Source: Virgisporangium aliadipatigenens (GTDB taxonomy: Bacteria > Actinomycetota > Actinomycetes > Mycobacteriales > Micromonosporaceae). From it: DNA of 39,461 nt. The position numbers and the translations under genes were made by a program. Under the pieces are notes generated by a model that worked only from the letters and a program-made list of their open reading frames with translations, searched no databases and was not told the DNA's origin. Position 1 is the first letter of the stretch. Every line of letters starts with the position of its first letter. The DNA lies in the NCBI RefSeq assembly GCF_016863615.1, contig NZ_BOPF01000063.1, forward strand, positions 1-39,461, written 5' to 3'. This document shows, piece by piece, positions 24,494 through 33,139 of this stretch.

Positions 24494-25033
24494 TCAGGCA
24501 GCGGCGGCGGGGGTGTCGCTCAGGTCGAGCCAGCTCGACCAGCGGGGATCGGGGGCCCGGTGGCCGAGCACCCGCCACGCCAGCCCCTTCGGCGCCATCG
24601 GGGTGACACGCAAACGCCAGCCGAGCTCGGCTGGCGTTTTGTCGCCCTTGGTGTGGTTGCACCGGGCGCAGGCGGCTACGACGTTGTCCCACGCGTGCCT
24701 CCCTCCCCGGCTGCGCGGCATCACGTGGTCTATCGTCTCGGCCGAACCGTGGCAGTAGGCGCACCGCCAACCGTCACGGGCGAAGATCGCGCGGCGGGAC
24801 ATCCCCACATGTGTGCGGTAGGGCACCCGGACGTAGCGAGTGAGACGGACCACAGAGGGTACCGGGAGAGCGGAACGCGCACTGTGCAGAACCCCGTCGC
24901 CATCGGCGACGCACACCGCCTTGGCGGTCAGGACCAGGATGGTGGCGCGTCTGACAGAAACGACGCACAGCGGCTCATAAGTGGCGTTGAGCACCAACGC
25001 CGTGTTGGCTGCCGAGCGTCGTATGTCAGGCAT
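24494..25033 (-). CDS. HNH endonuclease-family protein
   Basis: This 179-aa protein has a compact HNH nuclease module near residues 82-135. The zinc-knuckle cysteines are Cys91 and Cys94 (WRCAYCHG), with Cys122 and Cys125 in ACARCNHTKGD. The catalytic His is His103 in IDHVMPRSRGG, and Asn117 is in WDNVVAA. Residues 10-75 resemble the conserved N-terminal part of the widespread actinobacterial family, which includes Rv2469c at the same chromosomal position. Cellular role is unknown, and there is no sign of a restriction partner. The start is ATG at 25031-25033, directly behind an AGGAGG site. A perfect palindrome (24612-24639) lies inside the gene just past the HNH core. Confidence 0.9.
   Translation of the reverse strand: MPDIRRSAANTALVLNATYEPLCVVSVRRATILVLTAKAVCVADGDGVLHSARSALPVPSVVRLTRYVRVPYRTHVGMSRRAIFARDGWRCAYCHGSAETIDHVMPRSRGGRHAWDNVVAACARCNHTKGDKTPAELGWRLRVTPMAPKGLAWRVLGHRAPDPRWSSWLDLSDTPAAAA
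24612..24639 (+). terminator. Perfect 28-base palindrome inside the HNH gene, terminator-like on plus strand
   Basis: AAACGCCAGCCGAG (24612-24625) and CTCGGCTGGCGTTT (24626-24639) are exact reverse complements, followed on the plus strand by TG after a run of four T. It sits within coding sequence (KTPAELGWRLRV) and downstream of kynU, so it could stop kynU read-through. Confidence 0.45.
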
Positions 25034-25200
25034 CGCCGTCCTCCTAGGGAAGCTGCACTGATCTCCTCGTCCTCGGGCGCAGGGGTGCGGTCCGTGCGCC
25101 AATAGTCCCCGATGGATCGCGATAATGCACGTACTATTTGCGGCCGGTCACGAGGAAGCGGTCCCGGACGGGACGATCGGATATTGAGGGGACGCACGCG

Positions 25201-26247
25201 TTGCTGAGATCGGTCCTGGTGCCCCGCGCGCCTTCGCCGTCGCCGAGCTGTGTCGACGCTCCGGAGTTGTGCGGCTACATCTACAACTGGACCGGCCTGA
25301 GCTGGCTCGCCGAGGGCAGTTACTACCTGCTGCTGAAGCCGCTCCGGATCCTCATGATCATCCTGCTGGCGATGCTGGCGCGGTTCCTCATCCATCGGGT
25401 GATCACCCGGGTGGTGCGCTCGGCGGCGGGGACGCACACGCTGTTCAACCCGATCCGGTCGCGGATCCCGGGAGCCGTCCCGCCGCCGACCCCGGGCGTC
25501 GCCGAGCGCCGCGGCGCCCGCGCCGAGGCCCTGGGCTCGATACTGCGGTCCATCTCGTCGGCCGTCATCTTCGCCGTCGTGGTCATGCTCGTTCTGGGGG
25601 AACTGGGGGTGAACCTCGCGCCGCTGCTCGCCGGCGCGGGCATCGCCGGCCTGGCCATCGGCTTCGGCGCGCAGAACCTCGTGCGCGACTTCCTCTCCGG
25701 CCTGTTCATGCTCTTCGAGGACCAGTACGGCGTCGGCGACGTGGTCGACGTGGGGGCGGTGGTGGGCACGGTCGAGGCGGTCGGCCTGCGCATCACGACG
25801 CTGCGCGACGCCCAGGGCGTTCTCTGGTACATCCGCAACGGGGAGATCCTCAGCGTCGGCAACAAGAGCCAGGGCTGGGCACTGGTGATCGTGGACGTGC
25901 CGGTCGGGTTCACCAACGTGGAGCAGTCGGCCGAGGTCCTCCGCAGCGCCGCCGACGCGCTCGCCCACGACGAACAGTGGGCCGACGACATGATCGAGCC
26001 TCCGTCGGTGCTCGGCGTCGAACAGATCACTCCGGACGGCGCCGTCCTGCGCACCACCGTGAAGACGCCCTCGGAGGCGCAGTGGCGGGTCGCCCGCGAA
26101 CTGCGCCGCCGGCTGACCGACTCGTTGCAGGCCGCCGGCATCGCGGACCGGATCAGCGCGGGCCGGGTGTACATCCGGCCACCGGCGACGGGCCTGCCCG
26201 GCGCCACGAACGGCCAGGCGGAGACCGGCGCGGGCGGCGCCACGTAG
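25201..26247 (+). CDS. MscS-family mechanosensitive ion channel
   Basis: This protein releases small solutes during hypo-osmotic shock. It is about 348 aa if translation starts at TTG 25201 (GAGGGG site nine bases upstream); the frame opens at TTG 25138. Hydrophobic segments near 40-60 and 115-140 precede the pore helix (LAGAGIAGLAIGFGAQNLVR), which is followed by DFLSGLFMLFEDQYGVGDVV, the signature linking pore and beta domain. A C-terminal alpha/beta vestibule domain and a short Gly/Ala tail complete it. An early pair of cysteines (SCVDAPELCGY) lies in a likely periplasmic N-terminus. It is divergent from the HNH gene, sharing a 167-base promoter region. Confidence 0.88.
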   Translation: MLRSVLVPRAPSPSPSCVDAPELCGYIYNWTGLSWLAEGSYYLLLKPLRILMIILLAMLARFLIHRVITRVVRSAAGTHTLFNPIRSRIPGAVPPPTPGVAERRGARAEALGSILRSISSAVIFAVVVMLVLGELGVNLAPLLAGAGIAGLAIGFGAQNLVRDFLSGLFMLFEDQYGVGDVVDVGAVVGTVEAVGLRITTLRDAQGVLWYIRNGEILSVGNKSQGWALVIVDVPVGFTNVEQSAEVLRSAADALAHDEQWADDMIEPPSVLGVEQITPDGAVLRTTVKTPSEAQWRVARELRRRLTDSLQAAGIADRISAGRVYIRPPATGLPGATNGQAETGAGGAT

Positions 26248-26454
26248 CCACGGGCCCACCCCTAGAGAGTGACAAACCGGGGCGTTTCGTCCGATTGAAC
26301 TCTTTACCCGATGCACGGGTCATTACGAGGGTCGCGCACCGACGGTACGGTCAGCTATGGTCCGAACGTTTAGGTGCGCCGGGTAGTACGTTCGGGTGAC
26401 ACGGGATCGTCCCCTCGGACGCCGGCGCTTTCGTTGTCATACGGAGGACCGCCG

Positions 26455-27888
26455 GTGCCCCACGCGGCCGACGACGACCGCCCCGCGACATTCCGCGAGG
26501 TGCTGGCCGTCGGCGAGTTCCGGGCCCTGTACCTCGCGAGCGCGCTCTCCTGGTTCGGCGACTACGTCGCGCGGGCCGCCGTCGCCGCGCTCGTCTTCCA
26601 GCGCACCGACTCCGTCTTCGCCTCGGCGGCGGCGTTCGCGATCTCCTATCTGCCGTGGCTCGGCTTCGGGCCGGTGCTCGCCGCGCTCGCCGAGCGGCTG
26701 CCGTACCGCCGCACGATGGTGGTCACCGACGTGCTGCGGATGTTCCTCATGGCGGCCGTGGCGCTGCCGGCGATGCCGGTGTGGGCCATGATCGCGCTGC
26801 TGTTCGCCACGTCGCTGTGCAATCCGCCGTTCGACGCGGCGCGCTCGGCGCTGCTGCCGAAGGTGCTCGAGGGCGACAAGTACGTCGTCGCGCTGACGCT
26901 GCAGACGTCGTCGTTCCAGGTGGCGCAGATCGTCGGCTACCTCCTCGGGGCCGGCGTGGCATCGGTCAACTCCAACGCGGCGCTGCTGTTCAACGCGGCG
27001 ACGTTCGGGCTGTCGGCCGCGCTGATCGGGCTCGGCGTGGCCGAATACCCGTCCGCGATGACCGCCGAGGACCGCACCCACCTGCTGCGCGAGACGGGCA
27101 GCGGCATCGCGCTGGTGTTCCGCAGTCCCGTGCTGCGCGCCGTGGCGGCCGTCGTCTTCGCCACGTCGCTGCTCTCGATCGTTCCCGAGGGACTCGCCGC
27201 GGCATGGGCCGCCGACCTGAGTGACAGTCCGGCGGCGCGCGGGTGGATCCAGGGCGCGATCATGATCGCCAATCCGGTGGGCTTCGTCCTCGGCGGCATC
27301 GTGGTCGGCCGCTTCCTCGGGCCGATCAAGCGGCAGCGGGTCATCCCGTACTTCGCGCTGATCGTGCCGGTATCCCTGGTGCCGGCGCTGATCGACCCGG
27401 GGCCGACGCTCGTCTACGCGATGAGCTTCCTCGGCGGCTTCGCCACCGCCGGCCTGCTGCCGGCCACCAACGCCCTCTTCGTGCAGGCCCTGCCGGACTC
27501 GTACCGGGCGCGGGCCTTCGGCGTCATGCGCAGCGGCATCATGATCTTCCACGGGGTGGCGGTCCTCGCGACCGGCTGGCTGGCCGGCCTGTACCCGATC
27601 CATGTCGTGGTGGGCATGTGGGGCCTGTTCGGCACGGCTGTGATGATCGCCTCGGTGTTGATCTGGCCGCCCTCCCAGCAGATCTCCACCGAGATCGCCC
27701 GGGTCAAGGGGCTCAACGCGGCCGCCGCCATGCTGGGCAACCGGCCGCCGGGGCCGCGGCACCGCTCCGAGGACTCCGTTCCGCTGCGCGAGGGGCCGAC
27801 CTATCACGGCCGCCGGCGGGCGCCGGACTCGGAGGACGACTGGCGCCGGGGCGACCGCCAGGCGGCACCTGGCACCATGGAACGGTGA
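26455..27888 (+). CDS. MFS transporter
   Basis: This 477-aa major facilitator protein has about ten to twelve hydrophobic helices. [19 protein letters not shown] is helix 1, [14 protein letters not shown] covers the loop 2-3 region, and [16 protein letters not shown] contains the D-x-x-R-A-R-type loop of the MDR/drug-efflux-like branch. The last ~65 residues are a charged cytosolic tail. The substrate is unknown. GTG 26455 is chosen because GGAGG (26443-26447) is seven bases upstream. Its stop overlaps the glbO start by four bases (GTGA), so the two are co-translated. The 207-base upstream region contains no obvious operator. Confidence 0.88.
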   Translation: MPHAADDDRPATFREVLAVGEFRALYLASALSWFGDYVARAAVAALVFQRTDSVFASAAAFAISYLPWLGFGPVLAALAERLPYRRTMVVTDVLRMFLMAAVALPAMPVWAMIALLFATSLCNPPFDAARSALLPKVLEGDKYVVALTLQTSSFQVAQIVGYLLGAGVASVNSNAALLFNAATFGLSAALIGLGVAEYPSAMTAEDRTHLLRETGSGIALVFRSPVLRAVAAVVFATSLLSIVPEGLAAAWAADLSDSPAARGWIQGAIMIANPVGFVLGGIVVGRFLGPIKRQRVIPYFALIVPVSLVPALIDPGPTLVYAMSFLGGFATAGLLPATNALFVQALPDSYRARAFGVMRSGIMIFHGVAVLATGWLAGLYPIHVVVGMWGLFGTAVMIASVLIWPPSQQISTEIARVKGLNAAAAMLGNRPPGPRHRSEDSVPLREGPTYHGRRRAPDSEDDWRRGDRQAAPGTMER

Positions 27889-28265
27889 GCGAGGCGTCCT
27901 TCTACGACCGGGTCGGTGGCGAACCGACGTTCCGCAAGCTCGTGGACGAGTTCTATGCCGGGGTGGCCAACGACCCCGTCATGCGACCGATGTACCCCGA
28001 GGCCGACCTTGGGCCGGCCAACGACCGGCTCCGGCTGTTCCTCATGCAGTACTGGGGCGGTCCGGGCACCTACTCGCAGGAACGCGGCCATCCGCGGCTG
28101 CGCATGCGGCACGCGCCGTTCAAGGTGGGCCCGGTCGAACGCGACGCCTGGCTGGCGCACATGCGCGCCGCCGTCGACAGCCTCAACCTCGCGCCCGACC
28201 TGGAGCAGGAACTGTGGGCGTACCTCGAACGGGCGGCGTACTTCATGGTGAACACGATGGACTAA
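27885..28265 (+). CDS. glbO: Group II truncated hemoglobin GlbO
   Basis: This is a 126-aa heme protein of the trHbO class, implicated in oxygen and peroxide/NO chemistry at the membrane. Heme-pocket residues align one-off with M. tuberculosis GlbO: Tyr24 at B10, Tyr37 at CD1, proximal His76 in MRHAPFKVG and Trp89 at G8 (ERDAWLAHM). The YWGGPGTYS stretch is diagnostic for the class. The GTG start (27885-27887) is embedded in the stop region of the MFS gene. The coupling to a transporter is not, to my knowledge, part of the mycobacterial arrangement. Confidence 0.95.
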   Translation: MSEASFYDRVGGEPTFRKLVDEFYAGVANDPVMRPMYPEADLGPANDRLRLFLMQYWGGPGTYSQERGHPRLRMRHAPFKVGPVERDAWLAHMRAAVDSLNLAPDLEQELWAYLERAAYFMVNTMD

Positions 28266-28305
28266 AGGTGGATATCGGCGCGTTGTGTCGCTTGAGTCAC
28301 TTAAG

Positions 28306-28336
28306 GGTGAGAACGTACAAAAAGGTACATCTCACC
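28306..28336 (+). promoter_or_regulatory. 5'-UTR hairpin before the secreted propeller gene
   Basis: GGTGAGA (28306-28312) pairs with TCTCACC (28330-28336), and inner GTAC (28315-28318) pairs with GTAC (28325-28328) around an A-rich loop. The stem ends four bases before the AGGAG Shine-Dalgarno (28340-28344), so folding could affect ribosome loading; alternatively it is a DNA operator. Confidence 0.45.
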
Positions 28337-28353
28337 ACCTAGGAGCCCTCCGT

Positions 28354-29616
28354 ATGCGCCGACCCCCGCTGATCGCCGCAGCCACCGTGGCGGTGTTGAG
28401 CGCCGCCCTGCTCGCCGGCGCACCCGCCCGTGCCGACCTGGCCCAGCCGGCGCAGGTCTCGGCCAACCCGGTCGACTACACCCCGCACGTCCTCGAGGGG
28501 ACCGTGCACGCGCTCGCTCTCGTCGGCGAGACCGTCGTCGTCGGCGGCGACTTCTCCGAGATCGCCGACGCGTCCGGCAAGAACCGCGCCAAGCGCACCA
28601 GCATCTTCGCCTACAACCTGCGCACCGGTGCGGTGAACGCCCTCGCCACCAGGCTCGACGGGATGGTGCTGGCCCTCACCGCCGGGCCGAACAACACCGT
28701 CTACGTCGGGGGCGACTTCAAGCGCGTCAACGGCGTCGCCCAGCGCGGCATCACCCAGCTGAACGTCGCCGACGGCAGCCGGGTGGAGGCGTTCACGGCC
28801 CGCATCGGACACAGCGACGTGCGCGCGCTGTCCGTCTCGGGGCCGTGGCTGTACGTCGGTGGCACGTTCACCTCGATCAACGGGGTCGAACGGGTCGCCC
28901 TCGGCCGCGTCAATCCGACCACCGGCGCCACCGACACCGCGTGGAACCCGGGCATCGCGGCCCCGCACCTCGACCGCGCCAAGGTCGAGGACTTCGCCAT
29001 CAGCCCGAACGGCCAGCGCCTCGTCGCCATCGGCGCCATCGAGCACGCCGCCGGGCAGTACCGCGCACAGGTCGCCATGTTCGACCTGACGCCGGCCGTG
29101 CCGACGCTCGTCGACTGGTACACCGACGCGTACAGCGCCCGCTGCCTGGCCGGCTTCGACACGTACCTGCGCGGCGTGGACTTCGCGCCGGACAGTTCGT
29201 ACTTCGTGCTGGTCACCACCGGGCGGGACTCCCACCCGAAGAAGACCTGCGACACCGCGGCACGGTTCGAGACGGCCGGAACGGGCATGCGCAAGCCCAC
29301 CTGGGTCAACCACACCGGCGGCGACTCGCTGTACTCGGTGTCGGTCACCGGCAGCACGGTCTACGTCGGCGGGCACCAGCGCTGGCAGAACAACCCGTTC
29401 GGCCGGGAGTCGAAGGGCAAGGGCGCGGTGTCGCGCGAGGGCATCGCCGCACTCGACCCGGTCACCGGCCTCGCCACCGACTGGAACCCGGGCCGCGCCC
29501 GCGGCGTCGGCGTGAAGGCGCTGCTCAGCACGCCCGCCGGCCTCATCGTCGGCTCCGACACCGAACGCCTGGCCCGCGAGTACCACGGCCGTATCGGCAT
29601 GTTCCCACCCGCGTAG
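28354..29616 (+). CDS. Secreted beta-propeller-like (delta-60 repeat/DUF5122) protein
   Basis: This 420-aa exported protein has a Sec signal peptide of about 28 residues (MRRPPLIAAATVAVLSAALL, then AGAPARA). The mature part has repeated propeller-blade phrases: VVVGGDFSEIADASGKNR, NTVYVGGDFKRVNGVAQRG, LYVGGTFTSINGVERVALG and VYVGGHQRWQN. These fit the YVGGxFxxxNG pattern of DUF5122/delta-60 repeats. DxxTGxxTxWNPG phrases follow them. Two Cys (ARCLAGFD and KKTCDTA) may form a disulfide. Its role is unknown; such proteins are extracellular or cell-wall-associated binding scaffolds. The start is ATG 28354 behind AGGAG at 28340-28344. Confidence 0.85.
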   Translation: MRRPPLIAAATVAVLSAALLAGAPARADLAQPAQVSANPVDYTPHVLEGTVHALALVGETVVVGGDFSEIADASGKNRAKRTSIFAYNLRTGAVNALATRLDGMVLALTAGPNNTVYVGGDFKRVNGVAQRGITQLNVADGSRVEAFTARIGHSDVRALSVSGPWLYVGGTFTSINGVERVALGRVNPTTGATDTAWNPGIAAPHLDRAKVEDFAISPNGQRLVAIGAIEHAAGQYRAQVAMFDLTPAVPTLVDWYTDAYSARCLAGFDTYLRGVDFAPDSSYFVLVTTGRDSHPKKTCDTAARFETAGTGMRKPTWVNHTGGDSLYSVSVTGSTVYVGGHQRWQNNPFGRESKGKGAVSREGIAALDPVTGLATDWNPGRARGVGVKALLSTPAGLIVGSDTERLAREYHGRIGMFPPA

Positions 29617-29633
29617 TGTCCGGGTGAACGTTC

Positions 29634-29664
29634 AGGGCGGGGGCCGATCGGCGCCCGCCCTTTT
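29634..29664 (+). terminator. Rho-independent terminator of the secreted propeller gene
   Basis: The stem AGGGCGGG (29634-29641) pairs with CCCGCCCT, ending in a run of four T at 29661-29664. It lies 17 bases after the stop codon at 29614-29616. Confidence 0.8.
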
Positions 29665-29916
29665 CGTCACCGGGGGCCCCGAAACCGCACACGCCCCGCG
29701 CAGTCAGCCCAGGCCCGCAAGTGGTGGCCCCTAACGCAGGTCAAACCGGCTCGATAACCGGTGTAAGACCCCAGTACTCAAGAGCAAACCAGGCGCAGCG
29801 CCTGTCACAGGCAGCGGACGGACCCGGACCACGGCGTCCGCGGGAGCGATAGTGCGGATGGCTCCGCCATCCGCGGGTGCGCCCCGCTAGGGGCGCTAGC
29901 AAGATCCCGGAAGCGA
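29665..29916. other. Non-coding stretch with tandem hairpins
   Basis: No credible protein is encoded in these 252 bases. Seen directly: GCGGATGGC (29854-29862) with GCCATCCGC (29866-29874), and GCGCCCC (29879-29885) with GGGGCGC (29890-29896), two perfect hairpins in a row. The part at 29720-29800 is less GC-rich and contains short inverted motifs (CCGG...CCGG, AGTACT). It could be a small RNA, a tRNA-His trailer or a former attachment region; nothing decides between these. Confidence 0.45.
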
Positions 29917-29939
29917 AAAGGGAGGCCTCCAGGCCTCCC
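29917..29939 (-). terminator. Rho-independent terminator of tRNA-His
   Basis: Read on the minus strand, GGGAGGCCT (from 29939) pairs with AGGCCTCCC around two bases, directly followed by TTTT (29916-29919). It starts 13 bases past the tRNA-His 3' end and faces the right way. Confidence 0.8.
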
Positions 29940-29951
29940 CCATCGCTGGAG

Positions 29952-30025
29952 GGTGACTGAGGGGATTTGAACCCCCGACACCCGGGACCACAACCCGGTG
30001 CTCTGCCAACTGAGCTACAGCCACC
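29952..30025 (-). tRNA. tRNA-His (anticodon GTG)
   Basis: The minus-strand cloverleaf has acceptor GTGGCTG/CAGTCAC (one G-U pair) and anticodon arm CCGGG-TTGTGGT-CCCGG with GTG at 34-36. The T-loop is GTTCAAATC. The extra G(-1) that identifies histidine tRNA is encoded (complement of C30025) opposite discriminator C (complement of G29952). CCA is not encoded. It lies next to orn, as I recall for M. tuberculosis hisT. Confidence 0.96.
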
Positions 30026-30105
30026 ATTGCGCACCACCGTGGTGGGCGACGACCAATGATAGCGGTCCCACCCGGGGGTGCGTCCAACAGGTTAGGGGTG
30101 TCGTC

Positions 30106-30717
30106 TCACTCGGGTCGACTTTCGGCCACGACCTGGGCCGCGATGCCCTTCGCGGTCTCCACGTCGGGCCCCGGCGGGGGCACGAACACGGCTCGCCGGT
30201 AGTACTCCAGCTCGCGGATGCTCTCCAGGATGTCGACCAGCGCCCGGTGCGCCAGCCCTTTGGCCGGCTGCCCGAAGTACGCGCGCGGGTACCAGCGGCG
30301 GGTGAGTTCCTTGATCGAGGAAACGTCGATCATCCGGTAGTGCAGGTGCGCGTCGAGCCGGGGCATGTCACGCGCGATGAAGCTGCGGTCGGTCGCGATC
30401 GAGTTGCCGCACAGCGGCGCGGTGCGCGGCTCCGGAACATGCTTGGTGACGTACTCCAGGATCTGGTCCTCGGCCTGGATCAGCGTCGTCTGGGAGGCCC
30501 GCACGGCGGCCGTCAGCCCGGACTTGTCGTGCATGTCGCGGACCACTTCGACCATGTTGTCGAGGATCGCGTCATCGGCCTCGATCACGATGTCCAGCCC
30601 GGAGTCGACCGGTATCAGGTCGGCCCCGGTGATGACGGCGGCCACCTCGATCAGCACGTCGGACCGCAGGTCGAGGCCGGTCATCTCACAGTCGATCCAG
30701 ACCAGAAGATCACTCAC
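30106..30717 (-). CDS. orn: Oligoribonuclease
   Basis: This essential-type 3'-5' exonuclease of the DEDDh family finishes RNA decay by degrading 2-5-nt oligomers, including pGpG from c-di-GMP. The 203-aa protein has metal ligands Asp9 and Glu11 ([10 protein letters not shown]), Asp110 ([10 protein letters not shown]) and Asp162, with general base His157 ([11 protein letters not shown]). It is slightly longer than the usual ~180-aa enzyme because of a C-terminal Pro-containing tail ([13 protein letters not shown]). The start is ATG at 30715-30717. tRNA-His lies 80 bases downstream on the same strand. Confidence 0.96.
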   Translation of the reverse strand: MSDLLVWIDCEMTGLDLRSDVLIEVAAVITGADLIPVDSGLDIVIEADDAILDNMVEVVRDMHDKSGLTAAVRASQTTLIQAEDQILEYVTKHVPEPRTAPLCGNSIATDRSFIARDMPRLDAHLHYRMIDVSSIKELTRRWYPRAYFGQPAKGLAHRALVDILESIRELEYYRRAVFVPPPGPDVETAKGIAAQVVAESRPE

Positions 30718-30856
30718 TCCGCCAGCCTAATGCGGCAAAGGCATCCTGCGCGATGTGTACGCCACAGCACCCCCCGTCCCGCCCGAAACGCCCGCGCCGG
30801 CCGTCGCCCGAACGGGCGTCTACCTTTGCCCCAAGAGCGGGCATACAGTCGGTTAA

Positions 30857-30880
30857 GCCGGTTTGACCAATAAAACCGGC
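30857..30880. promoter_or_regulatory. 8-bp inverted repeat upstream of orn
   Basis: GCCGGTTT (30857-30864) and AAACCGGC (30873-30880) flank an AT-containing eight-base spacer, about 140 bases upstream of the orn start and downstream of the Pro-rich protein gene. It could be a terminator of that gene or an operator; there is no U-tract. Confidence 0.35.
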
Positions 30881-30914
30881 ATCGCCACCGCCCCCGGTGG
30901 CTGTCCCCCGGTGA

Positions 30915-30951
30915 CCCGGTGGCCTTTGCTCCCCCGCCAGAGGCCACCGGG
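30915..30951 (-). terminator. Hairpin after the Pro/Ala-rich membrane protein gene
   Basis: CCCGGTGGCCT (30915-30925) and AGGCCACCGGG (30941-30951) form a perfect 11-base-pair stem starting 12 bases beyond the stop of the minus-strand gene. It has no T-tract, as is common in actinobacteria. Confidence 0.6.
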
Positions 30952-30963
30952 CCGGTGCGCGTT

Positions 30964-33096
30964 CTACGGCTCCTGAGTCGGTACCGGGGCCGCGGTGCTG
31001 GTCGACGGCGCCGGCGGGGGCCACTCGAGGGTCACCCGCACCGGGTACTCCGGTTCGGGCTGACGCACGGGGGCGGCACCCCGTTCCCCCGGATAGGTCT
31101 TGCCGGAGGGGGCGGCGACCGACGCGACGGCCCGGCTCACGACGGGCGGAACGTCGGCCGACGGGCGCGGGGCCGGGTCCGGATCGCCGGTGGCCAGCCA
31201 GTCCGCGATGCTGCCCTCGTCGTCGTCCGCGGCCCTCGGCGCGGGCTGACCGGCCGCGAACGCATCCCAGGATCCGCGCGTCGGGAGGGACTCCGTCGGG
31301 GCTGCCCAGGCGGGGTAGGTGGGCTGCGGCAGCAGCGGCTGAGGGGACCGGGCCGGGTGCCACGGGTAGGGCGCGTCGGCCGTGGCCCGCGGGTCCTGGG
31401 TCGGAACGCGGTGGGCGGCGGGGTGTGCGGCTTCCGGCGTGGGTTCGTCCGGGGCCGGCTGGATCGCGGGCCGCGCGGGTGCGGGTGCGGGTGCCGGGGT
31501 TGTTGCGGGCTCGGGTTCGGGTGTGTGGTGGGGGTAGTGCGCTGATGCTTGCCGGCCGGCGCGCGGGAGGTCGTCGGACGTGGCCCAGCTCGGGACGGCG
31601 GGGTGGGGTCCGGCGGACATGCTGGTGCCTGCGCTGGACGTCGGGCCCGGGTCCCCGGACGGGGTGGGCCGGGCTGCCGGCGGTACGGGCTCCGACGAGG
31701 GCCACACAGCGGCCGAGCCGGCCTCCTCGGGCAACGACGCCGTCCCGGGAGCGAGGGGCTCCGCAGGCGGGACGACGGGGACCGGCGCAACACCGGATGC
31801 GGACGGGGCTACCGGTGCCGGCGTGACACCGGGCGGCGGGACAGCGGACGCCATGGGGACAGCGGGCGCCGTCGGGACGACCGGCGTGGCAACGGGTGCC
31901 GGGGCGGAAAGGGGTGCCGGGGCGGAAAGGGGTGCCGGACCTGCGCCGGGCACCGGTGTGAGAGCGGGCGGGGGCGCCGTAGCAGGCGAGGGCGCCGCAG
32001 CAGGCGCCGATGCCGTCACGGATCCGCTCTCCTGCGCGGAGACCCGTGCGGAGGCCGTGGACATCAGGATCGCCGGCGACACCTCGACCGAGCCGAGGCC
32101 GCCCAGCGGGCCGGGCGCCGCATCCGAGCCGCCGCCGGCCGACGCACCGTTGAGCGGGACGCCGTCGCCGAGCGGGGCGCCGCTTTCGGGTGGGAGTTCG
32201 CCGTGCAGCGGGGTGGCGTCCGGGCGGGCGGCGTTCAGGGGGAAGGGCGCGCGGGGCTGTTCGTCGGCGGCGGGCGTGGCGCTCAGGACCGCCCCGGCGA
32301 AGACCGAGGCCGGCGGCACAGCCGCGCGTGCGGAGACCACCGCCGGCACGTTCACCACGCCGCCCCGGTGCCGGCGCTTGCCGCGCCGCGTTCGACGGCG
32401 GGCCAGCAGGAGCACTCCGAGCGCCAGCAGGACCCCGCCGAGGATCAGTACGCCGAGCGTGGTGCGGTCGAGCCACCGCGGGGTGAACGCCACCCCGACG
32501 CCGCCGCTGACCCCGGGCGTGCCGTCGGTGTTCATGATGACGAGCGCGAGGTCGCCGTCGCGCAGCAGCGACGGTGGGAACGTCAGCGGCCGCCCCGCCC
32601 CCGGCCCGCTCGACAGCTTCCAGAACTTCTGCGTGAACGGCGGCGCGACGCGTGTGCGGGTACCGCCGCCCGCCATCCCCGACGCGGAGTCCTCGGGTGC
32701 GGGCTGAACGGCCGTTCCGGCGACGGAGGGGATCTCCGTGGCGTCCACGGGCAGCGGCCCGCGGGCGAGCCGCACACGGTCGACCTGGAGCCAGCCCACG
32801 GGTGCGAGGTAGCGCTCCACGTCGGCGCGCGGCGCCAGTCCGACGAACCGGCCGGGTGCGTCGATGCGCAGTTCGGTGCGGCCGCCGCGGGCGAACATCG
32901 CCTCGCGCCGCAGCAACTCGTCGAGGTCCGCGACGACGACGGCGGGTGTCTCGGTGTAGACCGGTTCGGTCGTGGCGCGGAACGTGCCGCCCGGATCACG
33001 GTGCAGCCCCGCCGCCAACAGTGCGACGCCACCGACCAACATCGGTACGGCGATGAGCAGCAACAGTGCGCCGGCAACGGCGCGCACGATCCGCAT
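30964..33096 (-). CDS. Bitopic membrane protein with long Pro/Ala-rich tail, unknown function
   Basis: This 710-aa protein is not recognised. It begins with a membrane segment (RIVRAVAGALLLLIAVPMLV), then an ordered ~180-residue outer domain with RTELRIDAPGRFVGLAPRAD and APPFTQKFWKLSSG. A second helix follows near 212-235 (TTLGVLILGGVLLALGVLLL) with a basic stop (ARRRTRRGKRRHRGG). The remaining ~470 residues are Pro/Ala/Ser-rich and predicted disordered, with 18-base tandem repeats in the gene (31895-31930). Orientation places the long tail in the cytoplasm. The start is ATG 33094-33096 with GGGGAGG five bases upstream. It may be a scaffold or envelope sensor; this is inference only. Confidence 0.75.
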   Translation of the reverse strand: MRIVRAVAGALLLLIAVPMLVGGVALLAAGLHRDPGGTFRATTEPVYTETPAVVVADLDELLRREAMFARGGRTELRIDAPGRFVGLAPRADVERYLAPVGWLQVDRVRLARGPLPVDATEIPSVAGTAVQPAPEDSASGMAGGGTRTRVAPPFTQKFWKLSSGPGAGRPLTFPPSLLRDGDLALVIMNTDGTPGVSGGVGVAFTPRWLDRTTLGVLILGGVLLALGVLLLARRRTRRGKRRHRGGVVNVPAVVSARAAVPPASVFAGAVLSATPAADEQPRAPFPLNAARPDATPLHGELPPESGAPLGDGVPLNGASAGGGSDAAPGPLGGLGSVEVSPAILMSTASARVSAQESGSVTASAPAAAPSPATAPPPALTPVPGAGPAPLSAPAPLSAPAPVATPVVPTAPAVPMASAVPPPGVTPAPVAPSASGVAPVPVVPPAEPLAPGTASLPEEAGSAAVWPSSEPVPPAARPTPSGDPGPTSSAGTSMSAGPHPAVPSWATSDDLPRAGRQASAHYPHHTPEPEPATTPAPAPAPARPAIQPAPDEPTPEAAHPAAHRVPTQDPRATADAPYPWHPARSPQPLLPQPTYPAWAAPTESLPTRGSWDAFAAGQPAPRAADDDEGSIADWLATGDPDPAPRPSADVPPVVSRAVASVAAPSGKTYPGERGAAPVRQPEPEYPVRVTLEWPPPAPSTSTAAPVPTQEP
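31895..31930 (-). repeat. 18-base tandem repeat in the Pro/Ala-rich tail
   Basis: Two identical copies of an 18-base unit (31895-31912 and 31913-31930), plus eight bases of a third, encode the repeated peptide A-P-L-S-A-P. The exact DNA identity suggests recent slippage. Confidence 0.7.
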
Positions 33097-33139
33097 CGGG
33101 CCTCCCCTGGGGGCCCGCCCGCCAAGAGAGCCGGCCCTT

